From positions 503,501-567,500 of the forward strand of contig OY821741.1 in NCBI GenBank assembly GCA_963682055.1: a stretch of 64,000 bases of DNA, in the 5' to 3' direction. The notes under the pieces are model-generated. The model was not told the origin of the DNA. It worked only from the letters and a program-made list of their open reading frames with translations, and ran no database searches. The stretch is from Primula veris (taxonomy: Eukaryota; Streptophyta; Magnoliopsida; Ericales; Primulaceae). Position 1 is the first letter of the stretch. The number at the start of each line of letters is the position of its first letter. The translations under genes and the position numbers were made by a program. Positions 42,114 to 53,213 of the stretch are shown piece after piece.

Positions 42114-43427
42114 TTCCCATCCACTTAAAAAAAAATCGTCCCGATTTGTACATTGTAAACGGAATTTTTTTATCGAACCAATTGTCATCTTTTGTCGGCG
42201 CATTATTTTGCCCCTGTCCCATGGATCTCCAATTAATGTATCACAATCGGTATCCAAATACTCATGAATAAAATCTATCAAATGCTGAATATCAAGTATG
42301 AAAGGTAGCTGATTCGAATCGAGCGTGACACCTCGAAACCCCTTTAATAATTCTTTCATTAACTCTCTTATTTCGATCCCTTCACATTCCGTGTTAATTT
42401 CCAAAGTTAAAACTCCATTAAAATCATTGATATTAAAAGAAAAATAGTTGACAACATTAGAGATAGCCAATAAACTTTTCCCTTCCTCTTTAGAAACATT
42501 TGATATACTTCCGGTTGGAACTAGCATAAATTTTTCTCGTTGCCACTCAATATAATATGTATCATATTTTCCTTTATAGACAGAACCAACGTCAAATTTC
42601 CATGGTCTACCCATTAATACATTACATGCATCCATCTCATCAATTCTTAATTTCTTGAATTCAATATTGTCGCTTTTCGACTTAAGTCTTTCTTGAGCAA
42701 CAATATTAACGGTTTGTTCCAAATTTGAAACATTTTCGAGAAAAAGTTCCTTTGTTTCTTTTAGAGAGATTGTTGTAGAATTCAAATGAGCAATATCAAA
42801 TATTTGTGAATCTTGCATTGAATTATAATCTTCTAAAATTGTGTCGTTTTTAGTTTCAAGATCATCGGTTACAACATGTTTAGTCAACTCCAAATCAGCA
42901 CTAGCAAAACATGGTTTTGAATAGAGGGAAAAAATCTGGTCATGATAAAAAAATTCCTCCTTTTGAAGAGACTCGGGTACTTTAATCCGAATTCCTTTTC
43001 CTTGCCATTCAAATGTATATGTGTGGTGTTTGTCATCATAAACAGCTCCTACTTCATCTTGCCATGATTTTCCCAATAAAATATGGCAGACTTGCATATC
43101 AATAACTTCACAACTGACTAAAGAATTATATATTTTTCCCATGGCTAAAGGAACCAAACAAATATGAGTTACCTGAACCGGGAGTCCATCTTGATCCCAC
43201 CCGATTTGATAAGGTGTGGGGTGTGGCATCATGTTCAACTTCAAGTAGTTCACAACCTTTAACGATACTAAATTTGATAAAGAGTTGTTTTCTATTACCA
43301 TCTTGCAAACAACTCCTCCTAATCGGCACTGAGCTTGAAACATTTTTTTTCGATAAGTGAGTTTTTCGTTATAGATAGAGCTTTCCATAATTTGCATTTT
43401 GTATTTGACAGATCGTAGGCTTGCTCT
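42114..43427 (-). CDS. Protease-like ORF of a non-autonomous LTR element
   Basis: An open frame runs from 43487, starting inside LTR2, to 42111; the first internal ATG (MQIMESSIYNEKL) is at about 43400. Two stretches resemble the retroviral-protease-like domain of plant Ty3/gypsy polyproteins: CRLGGVVCKMVIENNSLSNL, then HILLGKSWQDEVGAVYDD and YTFEWQGKGIRIKVP; and again NVLMGRPWKFDVGSVYKGK then YYIEWQREKFMLVP. The catalytic Asp position reads IENNS in place of the usual D-x-G, so peptidase activity is doubtful. No reverse transcriptase or integrase is present, so mobility must be supplied in trans. An intact frame of this length suggests recent activity or selection. Confidence 0.6.
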
Positions 43428-43436
43428 GATACCACC

Positions 43437-43879
43437 TGACGTAGGACGGAAGCGTAAAATAGAATTAAAAGATCTTGTTCGTAACACACGAACGGGTGTG
43501 TTGCTCGATTACGTTCGAACGGGCGTGTTTTGCTGGAATCCACCAACGAAAATCTGGAATCCACCAGGAAATAAACAAAAGTAAAGTACTTTATTGATTG
43601 GAAAATAATTGATGTCTTCATACCTCAATCATAGAGGTATATATAGAGTTGCTAACATCAATCCTAATCTGACTATAACTAATCTAAATGAATCCTAATC
43701 TAAGTAGGAAATAACTAAATATTATGATTGTCTAGCAATTCTAATTAAATTAGGAATAGTAATAACTAAATATTCTAAATAAAATATAAAAGTAAATACT
43801 ACTAAATAATATTCTTTAAAACGAAACTCCATTGCTTTTCTTAAACTTAATACTGCTTGTATTCATCCGTTCCTCATCA
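43437..43879 (-). repeat. LTR2 (5' LTR of the short element)
   Basis: 443 bp; preceded on the internal side by GCTCTGATACCACC, a PBS for initiator tRNA-Met read on the minus strand. Its outer end is joined through TTAA to LTR3 instead of to genomic DNA. Confidence 0.92.
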
Positions 43880-43883
43880 TTAA

Positions 43884-44326
43884 TGATGAGGAACGGATGA
43901 ATACAAGCAGTATTAAGTTTAAGAAAAGCAATGGAGTTTCGTTTTAAAGAATATTATTTAGTAGTATTTACTTTTATATTTTATTTAGAATATTTAGTTA
44001 TTACTATTCCTAATTTAATTAGAATTGCTAGACAATCATAATATTTAGTTATTTCCTACTTAGATTAGGATTCATTTAGATTAGTTATAGTCAGATTAGG
44101 ATTGATGTTAGCAACTCTATATATACCTCTATGATTGAGGTATGAAGACATCAATTATTTTCCAATCAATAAAGTACTTTACTTTAGTTTATTTCCTGGT
44201 GGATTCCAGATTTTCGTTGGTGGATTCCAGCAAAACACGCCCGTTCGAACGTAATCGAGCAACACACCCGTTCGTGTGTTACGAACAAGATCTTTTAATT
44301 CTATTTTACGCTTCCGTCCTACGTCA
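43884..44326 (+). repeat. LTR3 (inverted)
   Basis: 443 bp in opposite orientation to the other three; differs from them by about one base (CTTTAGTTT versus CTTTTGTTT near 44184). Confidence 0.92.
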
Positions 44327-44340
44327 GGTGGTATACCACC

Positions 44341-44783
44341 TGACGTAGGACGGAAGCGTAAAATAGAATTAAAAGATCTTGTTCGTAACACACGAACGGG
44401 TGTGTTGCTCGATTACGTTCGAACGGGCGTGTTTTGCTGGAATCCACCAACGAAAATCTGGAATCCACCAGGAAATAAACAAAAGTAAAGTACTTTATTG
44501 ATTGGAAAATAATTGATGTCTTCATACCTCAATCATAGAGGTATATATAGAGTTGCTAACATCAATCCTAATCTGACTATAACTAATCTAAATGAATCCT
44601 AATCTAAGTAGGAAATAACTAAATATTATGATTGTCTAGCAATTCTAATTAAATTAGGAATAGTAATAACTAAATATTCTAAATAAAATATAAAAGTAAA
44701 TACTACTAAATAATATTCTTTAAAACGAAACTCCATTGCTTTTCTTAAACTTAATACTGCTTGTATTCATCCGTTCCTCATCA
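44341..44783 (-). repeat. LTR4
   Basis: 443 bp, same orientation as LTR1 and LTR2. Its outer U3 end abuts the right copy of the TTTTG duplication. Confidence 0.92.
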
Positions 44784-45281
44784 TTTTGATTGGCTTCAAT
44801 CTTTCCATGTATGAGCAAACTCTTCAGCGTGTATTGACTCCAATCATCATTAGTATTTCCTGTTTAATAACAAGCTTGATAATAGGAGTTAGACTTTTTC
44901 TTTAACTAGGAAACATATAAAGATAATATCTTTTAGAGATAATATCTTTTCATATACATATGAAACACTTAACTCCATATTACATTCAATATTTTAAACG
45001 TGTTATACTGATTTTGATAAGCAACAAAGATTGAAACAAGTGATAAAGATTTGCATAAGAATAGAGATATAGATTTCCTAGTTAAAAAGAAACATATCTT
45101 TATAAACTAATCTCTTTATATCTTTTAGTAAATCTTTCCTTACCACTTTGATATTCTCAATTTACGCATATTAAACCTTTAAGATCATATGAGAATATAT
45201 CCTGCATACTGTAGAACAAATAATAATCAATAAAGGACAGTTATGCAGATTTACAGAACAAGACAGAATTCTGCAGAACAG

Positions 45282-45475
45282 CAGGTTGGAACTGTGATTG
45301 CAACTGAGGTTGCAACATTACTTGAAACCTCTAACGCTGTCTCAGCAGGTTGTAGAAATCTATCAACATAGGTTGTAACTGAGGTTGTAACATTGCTTGT
45401 AACCTAACAACAGCTGTCTCGGAAGGTTGTAACTGAGGTTGCAACATTGCTTGAAACCTAACAACTCTGTCTTAG
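45282..45475. repeat. Imperfect tandem repeat, about 65 bp unit
   Basis: Three units carry GGTTGTAACTGAGGTTGCAA, then CATTGCTTGAAACCTAAC and CTGTCTC. The same words occur at 41226-41260, on the other side of the four-LTR insertion. Confidence 0.6.
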
Positions 45476-46090
45476 TTCATAATAAACAGATAGGATTATT
45501 TAGTGAAAACCATTAGACAACAAATAGAATTTGTACTTGGTTTGGTTTTAATGTGTTAGGTTTATTCACATATAGCAGTTTTATGAGACTGTTTTGCTAG
45601 ATATATTTCCGCTCTCCTATGTATATACCACGAGTGAGGTTTTTTCACTCAAAATTTCAATTGAATGTTTTTATTTGCTTAATTTTTTTTTTTATCAAAA
45701 TGATATTCTACACAATTGGCTCTTGACTCATGCCTTGTTTGAATGCAGCTTTTTAACAATTTTCTTTTTGTGTGAATGCGGGAGAATATTTTTTTTTTTT
45801 TTTGTCTCTATACATCGTAGTTTCAAATTATTTGTCCCTCTTTTGCTATTTTATTTTTACATATACATGCAGTAATGTTTATCTAAATCAATACATGTCA
45901 AAAACCAATTGTAAGCTTCATTTGATTTTGTGAGCTAACACCTTTCTACAATGATTTCATTTTGTAAAAAAGATTAAAAAACAAAATAAAGTTCTGCTTG
46001 ACTTTTTAGAAGAGTACAACCAATATGGAGGGTTATTAAAATGGAAGGGGACAAACAATTTAGAAAGGGTACATTTTATCTAATTGCTAC
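45476..46090. other. T-rich intergenic DNA, no gene seen
   Basis: Only T-rich low-complexity tracts are visible (for example 45788-45803). The phenylalanine-rich frame from 45594 reflects composition. Confidence 0.5.
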
Positions 46091-46250
46091 TATTAATTAG
46101 TAATAGTTTGTAAGTTAAGTACTACCACTTTGAGGACAAGTAGTGGAGTTTATTCCATTAACAAGCTATATATATATATAATATATAAGAACTCGATAAC
46201 ATTATTGCAAACCTGAAAGAATTAGTACAGCTTGTAGATTCCTCGTTTCT
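46091..46250 (+). pseudogene. Truncated duplicate of the CRK promoter and start
   Basis: The block repeats promoter words of genes A and B (CTTTGAGGACAAGTAGTGG, AAGCTATATATATA) and then AGAATTAGTACAGCTTGTAG, where genes A and B have AGAATGAGTACAGCTTGTAC or a close match. The start codon is lost, and similarity ends near 46235. It is a fragment left by local duplication. Confidence 0.5.
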
Positions 46251-46279
46251 CTTGTCAACCTCAATTTTTTAATATTTAT

Positions 46280-46420
46280 GAATGTGGGAGACTTTAGAAT
46301 TTGGTTTGTATTTTAGTACTATATATTTACTTGCTATTAATCATTAATAGTTGTTAGGTTTAGGACACATTGAGAACAAGTAGTGGGAAACATTTCAATA
46401 AAAGGCTATATATATAAGAG
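46280..46420 (+). promoter_or_regulatory. Conserved upstream block of CRK gene B
   Basis: Matches the block before gene A almost base for base; a TATA-like CTATATATATAAGAG lies about 60 bp upstream of the ATG. Confidence 0.6.
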
Positions 46421-46473
46421 GTTACGTTGTTGGTAAATGTAGGTTCTAACTCAACAAGATTATTTCAAAACTA

Positions 46474-47693
46474 ATGAAGAGGATGAGTACAGCTTGTACA
46501 TTCTTCTTCATTATTGCATTATTAGTTCACTATTCTGCTGCAACATCTTGTGGTACTCGAGTAGGCGAATACATTTGGGATGGCAGCACAGAAATGTCCA
46601 TCCCTACCAATATTACGGAGTTCCGAGAAAACCTCAACGGTGCTCTTATTCAATTACCCACTAACATAACAAAAATTAGCTTGTATAGTTGGGCAGCTGT
46701 ATACTCTGGCTTCGATCCGAATGCTGCTTATGCTCAAGCTAGTTGTATCGGGTATGTAGACTTCAAAACTTGTCAGGATTGTATTCAAGACGCAACAGAT
46801 TTGTTAAAGGACGACTGCTCCACGAAAGCCACTTCCGCAATCTTATGGTACGGTGAGAACTGTATGGTGCGTTACTCCAACCATGACATGGTTGGAAAGA
46901 TGCAAATGCCTGACAAAATGATCCGCGTTCAGATTAATTCTACCTCATCGCCAAGCACAACTTCGTTCAACGAGTCCCGATCAGGCCTATTTAATGTACT
47001 TGCTGAAAAAGCGGAAGCCCGTTCAGGTGGCTATCAGATGCGTGCCGCTGGTAAATGGTCTGACTATTCAAGTCAAGAGACGATTTACGGGGTTGCACAG
47101 TGTTCACCAGACTTGTACTCTTATGAGTGCAGCGACTGTCTAGCCATTGTAGGTCAGAATTTGGAAATGTCCTTTCATGCTAAACTAGGGGGCAGCATTC
47201 TGGGGCCCAGCTGCAACTTTCGATACGAGGTTTACCCTTTTATAAATAACACTTTCTTGTTTGTCGATTATTCACCACCTGCACCACGTCCACCATCCCC
47301 GCCACCATCACCGCTACGAAACTTATTCCCACCATCTCCGCAAATATTTAATCCGACGTTTACAGGTATGCAATGTCAACTATGTGAAAGTTTTAAGAAG
47401 ATTTTCTGATCTACGTCGCATGTATTTTTTTTCTGATTGCTAAAACCGAAGGTAATTAATTAATAATTTTTCAATTAGTTGACCCTATGACATCGTAAAT
47501 TTTGATTTACAGATAAGAATGATATTTTAAAACCATTTAAGTAGTTCTTACTTGTTTGGAAGATCTTTTATAATTGTATCTAAAGTTAATGTAACTATTT
47601 TTATTTACCCATGCAGGTAAAGGATCAACAAAAGCTTTACCATTAACTTACATTGTTGCTCTAATATTCGTTATAATTAGTATCACGATATGA
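46474..47693 (+). CDS. Kinase-less DUF26 membrane protein (CRK gene B)
   Basis: Exon 1 is 46474-47365 and exon 2 is 47617-47693: 969 bp, 322 residues. The signal peptide is followed by two DUF26 domains with intact C-x8-C-x2-C (CIGYVDFKTCQDC, CSPDLYSYECSDC), a proline-rich linker (PPAPRPPSPPPSP), and then, after the same phase-1 intron as in genes A and C, a hydrophobic helix LTYIVALIFVIISITI that ends at TGA 47691. No kinase exon is found downstream. The architecture, two DUF26 domains plus a terminal helix, is that of plasmodesmata-located proteins, reached here by truncation of a CRK. It could be a functional receptor-like or decoy protein, or a young pseudogene. If intron 1 is retained, translation ends at 47409 without the helix. 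Confidence 0.75.
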
Positions 47694-48285
47694 TGATTGA
47701 TGAAGCCAATTATCTCATTTGATCGGCTACACAAGGACGACCCGTGCTCCCATATTTGTCATGTTTTTCGTATTTTGTTATTTATTGCCTACTTTGTTTC
47801 TGTTTTCTTTCCTCATTTTTATTGTTTTTCACCGATTTCCTCAATTCTTGTGGGAGTTCTTCGATCTGTTGTTAATTTGTTATATTATTTTTTAACTATC
47901 TCTACTCTCTAGGGCTAGTTCATAAGAGTAAATAAATGGAAGAATCGTTGGTACATAAAATGGACTTAATCGATCTGCAAAATATTAGATTCTCAAATCT
48001 TTTTTATCATTTGATACATGTCTTTTTTTTCCGACTAGAATACCCTTTTGCCTCATTAAATAACATATTTCAATATCAAACAATATATTACTTTCAATAT
48101 ATTAGTTTCGGTTTCAATGTGTTTCTCCAAATAGTACTTTCCTTTTTTACTCTCCTTTAAATAAAACTATTTCAAATTCAAAAAAACTTCTATTAAATTC
48201 ATACAATTTCATAGAGAAAAGAAAAGTAAAAAATTAAGTTCATGAACATATTTTGTTAAAGAAAATTTAGACATAATAAAATCAA
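47694..48285. other. 3' flank of gene B, no kinase exons
   Basis: Checked for the kinase exons seen in genes A and C (GQGGFG, HRDLK, DFG, APEY) and found none. The sequence is T-rich without recognisable features. Confidence 0.6.
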
Positions 48286-48289
48286 GAGT

Positions 48290-48840
48290 TTCTTATAGCT
48301 CGACATCGGTAGACACTTCATCACTAACCGATAAGCTAGCTAATAACCCACCCAAGTCATCAACAATGTTCCACGACGAAGAAAAACGACTACATCAGTC
48401 CCCATAGAAAATAATACGATCACTATAAGGAGTAATAAAAGATACATGTCTACATTCACAATCAATAATGGCTTGAAAGTAAGATAATCAGTTCATACCA
48501 AGAATAACATCAAAACTATTCATATCAAACACAAGAAAGTCGAACACAAAAGTGTGTTCAGAAATATAAAGCACACAGTCACGACATATGCGATCAAGAG
48601 GAACACAACCATGAATAGGAGTTTCAACCAAAATAGCAAGATCCTGAATACTGAATAATAAACTCATAGATAAAGCAAAACGAGAGGAAATAAATAAACG
48701 AGAAGCACCAGTATCAAATAATGCATTAGCCCAAGAAGAGCTAACGAGTAAGTTACCTTGAATAGCTGAAGGTTCACCCCTGTCAGTATTAACTTGAGGC
48801 AGTGCGAACACACGAGCTTGAGTACCCTGAGAAGATTGAG
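48290..48840 (-). pseudogene. Ty3/gypsy protease fragment
   Basis: The minus strand from about 48830 encodes FALPQVNTDRGEPSAIQGNL, ALFDTGASRLFISSRFA and FDFLVFDMNSFDVILGMN, followed after a stop by AIIDCECRHVSFITP. This is the retropepsin region of plant chromovirus-type Ty3/gypsy elements with the DTG active-site triad intact. No LTRs, reverse transcriptase or target duplication are seen, so it is an isolated fragment. Confidence 0.75.
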
Positions 48841-51800
48841 AAGACTGGTGTATTAATTTAATGAGCGAGAAGAGAGTGCATTAATTTGAAGGGTATAATA
48901 TGGAGATAGAAGTATATAGAGAGAGAAACAAATCTTTTAAATCATTGATAATCGTGTAAATAGATACATCGAAAGACCCTCTAAGCCTGTTTATATAATA
49001 AATGATAGGCTTACATATGGTAGAAAAATCAAAAATAGGTCAAAGTAAATGTTCATGTAGAGACCCAAGTAAAGATTCATAGAGTAAAACTCAAAATGAT
49101 CAATAATATACTATAACAGTATGTATCAAATAATTAAAGTGTTTTAGGGCCCGACTTTTTAATAAATAAGTACTATTCATATGTATCTTTTCATTTTTTT
49201 TTTTAAATAATCGCATGCATAGCTTTCTGCTTAAAGTTTCTATTTCTCTCAAAATAATGAAGCCTGCATATCCGGATAATAGATATTAAGTATTATTAGA
49301 AGATAACACAATTGATGATGATTTGGTTTATTTCCGTAGAAGATAACACAATTGATGATGATTTGGTTTATTTCCGTTTATGTTTGTGTGATACCTTTCA
49401 TCACATAAGAGAATATGTTATATTCAATCAAACCTCACTCTATATATATATAAACGTGAGTATTGTAATGTAAATCACACCATAGAAATATCAATAAGAC
49501 CATTCTATTACATTGTTCATTTCTTTAATATTTAACAAGTATTAACAAAAAAGAAAAGAAAAAGAGTGACGGATCCGAATAGAAAGATTGATTTGTGAAT
49601 AAAAATGAATCAGATTATAGGGGTTTAATAGCATGACATGCAGAGGGAAGTAGATTTTTATAATTGAGATTGTGGGAAATAGGTTTAAAAAGCGGGGCAT
49701 TTATTGAAGTTTTCCCATACCAATTAAGATCAATTGATCTGTTTAAAAAGTCATCGATCTTTCAAGAAAAACGACATAGTTGCTGTTGTCGTGGTGAGGC
49801 TCATGTCGTGCGAATAGATGTTGTAGGAGGTTTGATTTAATCTCAAGCAAGTTAATTAGGCCACAAATATAATCTTAAGTAAAAGATAAACTCTGAAACT
49901 TTTCATTCAGCTATCTATAGCTATATCATGTTTAAGAAACTATGAGATCAATATTGTTAAAAAAACTCGACAAGAAAACTAAAATAAAATTTAGGTAAAA
50001 CTCTACAAGCAAACTAAAATTAAAAAAACTCTACAATTTAGGTAATCCAAAACTTAGGGCATCAAAATAAAAGGCATGTACAGTGATATCATCAGGACTG
50101 TACTATTAATCTAACATCTTCAATCACAATTACATGTCACCACCAACAACAACGTTTTGCCACATTAGTTCACTATGCCTCATCAATTTGTGATCCCAAC
50201 TCCCAACAGCAAGTACAATTGGGGAAACACAAATGAATACTATAGAGTTTCCCTTACGATGAGAAGGATGGACAACGACGCTCATCAATTTGCCGGTTTG
50301 TTTTATGAGGAGTGTATGGTTTTTCTACCATACAAACAAGTATATGCATGCAGAATGCAACTACTGGGGTTGCAACATATATGGTTGTTTTCCCTTCATT
50401 TGAACAAAAAAATCATATTAACATGTAATCTGATAATACCAGTAATCAATTTGGTAAGTTGATATCATTACTGATAACCTGAATTCAGTGAGATAAGTTA
50501 CATTTCAAGTTACTAGCAATGTATCTATCAATTTTTTTCACAGTATACTGATAAGAAAATTCACAATTTATTGATGAAAAGATTCAGAATTATCATCCTG
50601 ATGAAACCGGCTATTTTACGACCTCTTTACTTATATCTGCTTTTAGTTAAATTTGATTAGTTATTATTAATCCTACATATAGAGAGTTTTAGCTCTAATT
50701 ATCAGGTTCTTTAAAAAGAGTGATTAATAAATGATACAACCCTAGTTTATATAGGTTTCTCTCTCAAATTATATGTTTCTCTCCTAAATTTCTGTGTGGT
50801 TTTATATCTGTTTCTCGTCTTATTTCCCTAAAACCTACGGGTTTCATCACATCCATTAAGAAAGATTAAGCTAAAAAGAATATCCAAACGCATACAAAAA
50901 TGCTATCATACCAACCTAGAGTAGAGATTTTCAAATTTTTATCCTTTCTGTATGGCCTATCTTATTCTCGATTTTATAGTTGCATGTTTATTAATACTAG
51001 TATAATAAACCCCAAAGAAATTAGTTTTACCGGTTTTTAAATAAATGTTTTAAAAAGCGCTTCGTACTAAAAAAACTCGATAAAAGCTCAATTCAAAGCT
51101 AAAAAAAACTTTAAAAGCTCGATTTTTCGATTTTTAGGCTGCTAAAAGGTTAAGATTTTTACGCTTATAGCATACCTCTTTCTTTAACTAAGATTTTTTG
51201 CTTTTTAAAATGCTTATTGAATTAATCTAAATTTTGCAAAGGCTAGTGCCTTTGAGTTAGTGTTCCTTTTGGGGGAATATTACGAAGTAAGAGAATTTTC
51301 TATTGATCTCGACAACCATGTTAATCAAAAGAAGACAGAAAATTACAGAAAAGTAAAATAAGATACAATAAAGTTTTCTTTGTATCACTATTAACTATCT
51401 GACCACGACCCGGAATAAAGAAGAATAAATTATTAACAACCCGTGAAATTTTCTCGTGAATAGCATGGTTTTAATGATATACATCATGATAATCGCCAAT
51501 AATTAACCAATGGTTCTAGTCGAGAAATGTCACATTTCTTATTTTGTGGGAGCTGTGGAATAAGCAATAGCAATGCAAGCAAGTAATGTAAATTTGTTGA
51601 CGGATAAATCATAAATGTAAGCAAGTAATGTAATTGCAAACGTAATCAGTCCACTTTCTATTTTCTATTGCAGGTTGTACCTTGAAAAATTTAACAGAAA
51701 ACAAAAACTAATTGTACCCTTAAAAATAGGGGTCGCAATTTAGGGGGAGCCATGAATTGATTACGAAGGGTGCCAAAATTTATATAAACTATTAAATTTA

Positions 51801-52440
51801 ATGAAATAAAATAATGAATGGTGTTAAATTATCGTTTATAACATATTTTAGTGAAAATATATAGCCAAAAATTGAAAAACTCATAATTTTTGAAATTATG
51901 GGGTACCGTGGCACCCGATGGTCTCCACTTAGCTTCCTACTGGTTGCATAATTTCAAGTTTTTAGGTTTAACTAGAATAGTGTTTTGTTCATGATATAAA
52001 TGAGAAATTATTTAGTTTTTACTTTTTACAATATTTTTATATGATCTACATACATTTTAACCACATACATGATACACTCACTGATTCTCCTATAGTGTAG
52101 GCAAGTACTTTGCTAATTGCTTAGTAGTCTCCAACACTAATATTTAACACTATGGAAAACGTTACAATTTTACATAAATACTACATTATTAAGCCGTGTT
52201 CAAGTGTCTTCACACTTGATATATAATAATAAAATAAAAAACAATTATGTGACAAATGCTCAATTTTCGTCATACAAAACGTTGCTACGTTGTATCAACA
52301 ATGAATTTATAACACAAACACATAACACATGGAACTTTATAATTAATCTCTCAAAACCAACTCCAAATTAAGTGACTAATTCTTTACAACCGTCCTTAAT
52401 TTCCTTAAAGTACAAAGAGTAAAATACAATAATCATTTAT
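48841..52440. other. AT-rich intergenic DNA with small repeats
   Basis: No gene is supported across this 3.6 kb. It contains a perfect 40 bp tandem duplication, a possible CRK signal-peptide relic near 50150, and runs of AAAGCTC/AAACTC words near 51060-51120. The 95-residue frame at 50175 has no family features. Confidence 0.45.
49297..49376. repeat. Perfect 40 bp direct tandem duplication
   Basis: The unit TAGAAGATAACACAATTGAT...TTTCCG occurs twice head to tail (49297-49336, 49337-49376) without a mismatch. Confidence 0.95.
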
Positions 52441-52448
52441 TTGCTCCT

Positions 52449-52458
52449 CTATAAAAAC
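52449..52458 (+). promoter_or_regulatory. TATA box of the small membrane-protein gene
   Basis: CTATAAAAAC lies 56 bp before ATG 52514, a normal plant TATA-to-start distance allowing a short leader. Confidence 0.5.
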
Positions 52459-52513
52459 ACCCTTAAAGGCCTTTTTCTTTACATCATTCCTATACACGTA
52501 CACAAATATTGAC

Positions 52514-52804
52514 ATGTTTCTATTTCTATGCTATTTGTTTGTTGGTTTGCCGGTTCTGTTGGCGAACTCGTTCGAATATACGAACGTAATCACTCCTAAT
52601 CTTCCACCTGAACCTCTCATTGAAAGAAATCATACACTGGACAAATCGAAGTTTGTTGGTATTGCTATCATTTTTGGTCTCGGGGCTGTTTTCACCGCTT
52701 CGATTTATTTTTATGTTCGCGCTACACGAAGATACGAAGATAAAAACATGGAGGATTCGTCTATTATCCACCTTTCTCATAGCAATGAAAAGCATTCTGC
52801 GTAG
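52514..52804 (+). CDS. Small signal-peptide and membrane protein, unknown
   Basis: A single uninterrupted 96-residue frame begins with a good signal peptide (MFLFLCYLFVGLPVLLANS). A short polar segment with a potential N-glycosylation site (NHT) follows, then a second hydrophobic helix (FVGIAIIFGLGAVFTASIYF) and a basic start of a tail (RATRRYEDKN) rich in Ser and His. This predicts a type I single-pass protein with about 25 extracellular-side and 30 cytosolic residues. The TATA box and well-formed layout suggest a real gene. I do not recognise the family; it has no DUF26 or kinase features although it sits in the CRK cluster. Confidence 0.55.
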   Translation: MFLFLCYLFVGLPVLLANSFEYTNVITPNLPPEPLIERNHTLDKSKFVGIAIIFGLGAVFTASIYFYVRATRRYEDKNMEDSSIIHLSHSNEKHSA

Positions 52805-53047
52805 TACCATATACATGTCTTTAAATTTGGTATATAAATGTATAAATTACTTATTTTCCCGCAATCATTGTGTGATGAAAGTGTAATACACAAAGAGAAC
52901 GACACGGAAGTTTGTGAAAAGGTAATTCAAAATATGTATATGTAAACGCCCTTGACGAAAATGCAAAGGGCTATTTAGTAAATATATATGACGGAGACGG
53001 CAGGAAAATGCAAAGGCTATTTAGTAATTCAAAGGCTGTTTTCAACA

Positions 53048-53213
53048 ACTTGTAAATGAAGAAGAGTCTACAACTTCATTTCCTCCACTCAAATTCGTGA
53101 TAGTTGATGAATTTGTCCCTACTGTACTTGATAGACAAATTGTGTTATTTGATCCTTTAATTATATAGTCTCTACATTAAACTTCTCTAACCCTTTATGC
53201 AACTAGGCAAAAC
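53048..53213 (+). promoter_or_regulatory. Upstream block of CRK gene C
   Basis: These 166 bp are almost identical to 63715-63880 before gene E (one difference seen, GTACTTGATAG versus GTACCTGATAG). This dates the C/E duplication as recent. The block shows no clear TATA box apart from TTAATTATATAG near 53158. Confidence 0.6.

Larger units (their letters stand above)
41671..44783 (-). mobile_element. Four-LTR rearranged retrotransposon insertion
   Basis: A single TTTTG duplication (41666-41670, 44784-44788) encloses, in order: LTR1 (41671-42113, minus), an internal region (42114-43436, minus), LTR2 (43437-43879, minus), TTAA, LTR3 (43884-44326, plus), the palindrome GGTGGTATACCACC (44327-44340), and LTR4 (44341-44783, minus). 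All four LTRs are exactly 443 bp and almost identical. LTR1-internal-LTR2 is a complete short element; LTR3 and LTR4 are extra. Protease-like coding suggests a non-autonomous Ty3/gypsy relative. Confidence 0.92.

Noticed and set aside
43319..43621. Repeated short frame beginning MKTSIIFQSIKYF, found in every LTR of the four-LTR array
   Set aside because: It is a chance frame inside a non-coding LTR and appears several times only because the LTR does.
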